Shown: positions 24,173 through 24,705 of the stretch, one piece after another
Position numbering within the stretch: position 1 is the stretch's first letter
Layout of the letters: every line of letters begins with the position of its first letter
Assembly (NCBI GenBank): GCA_964534765.1
Contig: CAZHRJ010000032.1
Coordinates: forward strand, 1-24,705
Length of the DNA stretch: 24,705 nt
Direction: 5' to 3'
Source of the DNA: CAZHRJ01 sp964534765
Lineage (GTDB): Bacteria; Lindowbacteria; 2-12-FULL-62-27
Position numbers and translations under genes: made by a program
Notes under the pieces: generated by a model
What the model saw: the letters and a program-made list of their open reading frames with translations, nothing else
Databases searched by the model: none
Told to the model about the DNA's origin: nothing

Positions 24173-24705
24173 ATGAAGAAGATCATGTATGTGATGTTGG
24201 GCGTCTGGGCATTTGGAATGGCGCCTTCGGCGCGCGCCGAGGAGGGGGCTGCGGAACGCCGCATTGCCGACAAGGTGGCCAAACTGGTGACGGCGGCCCG
24301 GCCGGTCGTTTCAACATGGCAGGATAGGATCAACAATCCGGGCCTCGGCGACAAGGGATTTACGCCGGAACTATTTTCGACAGAAGCCCGCAAAAGCGCG
24401 ATTGAGAATTTCAGCATCGATCCGGAAGATCCGAAGGAGCCCGAAGAAGTCAGGGCCATGTGGCAGGCGATGAAGAATGTCGTGCGCCGGGCTCAACCTG
24501 TCATCAATAAGAAGGGCCTGGGATTCAAGGGATTTTTGCCCGCCGTGTTCGCGCGCCAGGCCGCCGCCGAGTGGGCCGTCAAGGTACCGGGGGCGTACGC
24601 GAAACTGACGACTGTTGCGCCGCTCCACAACAAAGTCAACACGCCGGACGAATGGGAGCGGACCATTCTGACAAAATACCGCTCCAACCCCGACTACAAT
24701 AACCG
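24173..24705 (+). CDS. Secreted Tll0287-like (DUF3365) domain protein, cut by window edge
   Basis: 177 codons are visible with no stop before the edge. The start ATG 24173 follows AGGAGG at good spacing. A clear signal peptide (MKKIMYVMLGVWAFGMAPSARA, cleavage after ARA) directs export. The rest carries the pattern of the Tll0287-like/DUF3365 domain: GLGFKGFLPAVFARQAA, YAKLTTVAPLHNKVNTPDEW and the terminal NPDYNN. Known members include heme-binding periplasmic sensors; no CxxCH is visible in the part present, so covalent heme attachment is not shown. It may be a stand-alone periplasmic protein or the sensor part of a larger receptor that continues past the edge. The 72 bases between it and the methyltransferase contain no gene. 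Confidence 0.75.
   Translation, partial: MKKIMYVMLGVWAFGMAPSARAEEGAAERRIADKVAKLVTAARPVVSTWQDRINNPGLGDKGFTPELFSTEARKSAIENFSIDPEDPKEPEEVRAMWQAMKNVVRRAQPVINKKGLGFKGFLPAVFARQAAAEWAVKVPGAYAKLTTVAPLHNKVNTPDEWERTILTKYRSNPDYNN

Overview
The window looks like a chromosomal contig of an uncultured, fairly GC-rich (about 58-60% by eye) bacterium. It is almost certainly a metagenome or single-cell assembly, because a run of ten Ns is flanked by an intact Illumina Nextera adapter (7929-7973). Housekeeping genes (rpsB, mtnA, secA, a TrmA/RumA-type rRNA methyltransferase) show that this is ordinary chromosome. I cannot fix the phylum from sequence alone. Secreted PpiC, patatin/cNMP and 3D-domain proteins together with two REP-type (RAYT) transposases suggest a free-living, diderm-like environmental lineage.

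Layout. 1-970 (minus): 3'-truncated rpsB with a TTG start, a folded leader and a promoter. 990-1954: a RAYT-type Y1 transposase gene enclosed by a 28-bp perfect inverted repeat and abutted by a short tandem repeat. 1984-6151: a carbamoyltransferase-centred envelope-modification cluster (SGNH hydrolase, a DUF5989-like small membrane protein on the opposite strand, a seven-segment membrane protein, a small membrane protein, NodU/CmcH-type carbamoyltransferase). 6178-9049 (minus): aldehyde dehydrogenase (broken by the adapter/N gap) followed by an HD-domain phosphohydrolase. 9172-11664 (minus): a small membrane-anchored protein and a cNMP-patatin protein. 11961-13693 (plus): a small helical protein, a retropepsin-like aspartic protease and a 3D-domain cell-wall protein. 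13754-20603 (plus): a tightly packed, mostly overlapping run of mtnA, PpiC-type isomerase, MGMT, a TPR protein with a degraded Mrr-like domain, and secA. 20612-20676: a heptad repeat forming a 21-bp stem. 20707-21791 (minus): a cNMP-binding protein and a MobA/MocA-like nucleotidyltransferase. 21831-22768: a second RAYT. 22787-24100: an RlmD-like methyltransferase. 24173-end: a secreted Tll0287-like (DUF3365) protein, cut by the window edge.

How genes relate. The mtnA-to-secA genes overlap by about 4 bases or sit within a few bases of one another, which implies one transcript and translational coupling. The carbamoyltransferase cluster is best read as decorating a surface polysaccharide or lipid with carbamoyl and possibly acyl groups. 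Several genes have a sigma-70-like promoter whose -10 box lies only 6-9 bases before the start codon and no Shine-Dalgarno sequence, pointing to leaderless mRNAs. rpsB, by contrast, has a roughly 100-nt structured leader and a strong Shine-Dalgarno sequence.

The observations most worth a second look are the inverted-repeat RAYT element and its signature shared with the second RAYT, the rpsB leader fold, the carbamoyltransferase/seven-TM/DUF5989 cluster, the TPR-degenerate-Mrr protein upstream of a SecA with a ~100-residue N-terminal insertion, the wobble-paired heptad hairpin after secA, the probable CTG start of the MGMT gene, and the adapter contamination. I did not find a clearly new defence or mobile system; the candidates above are graded accordingly.
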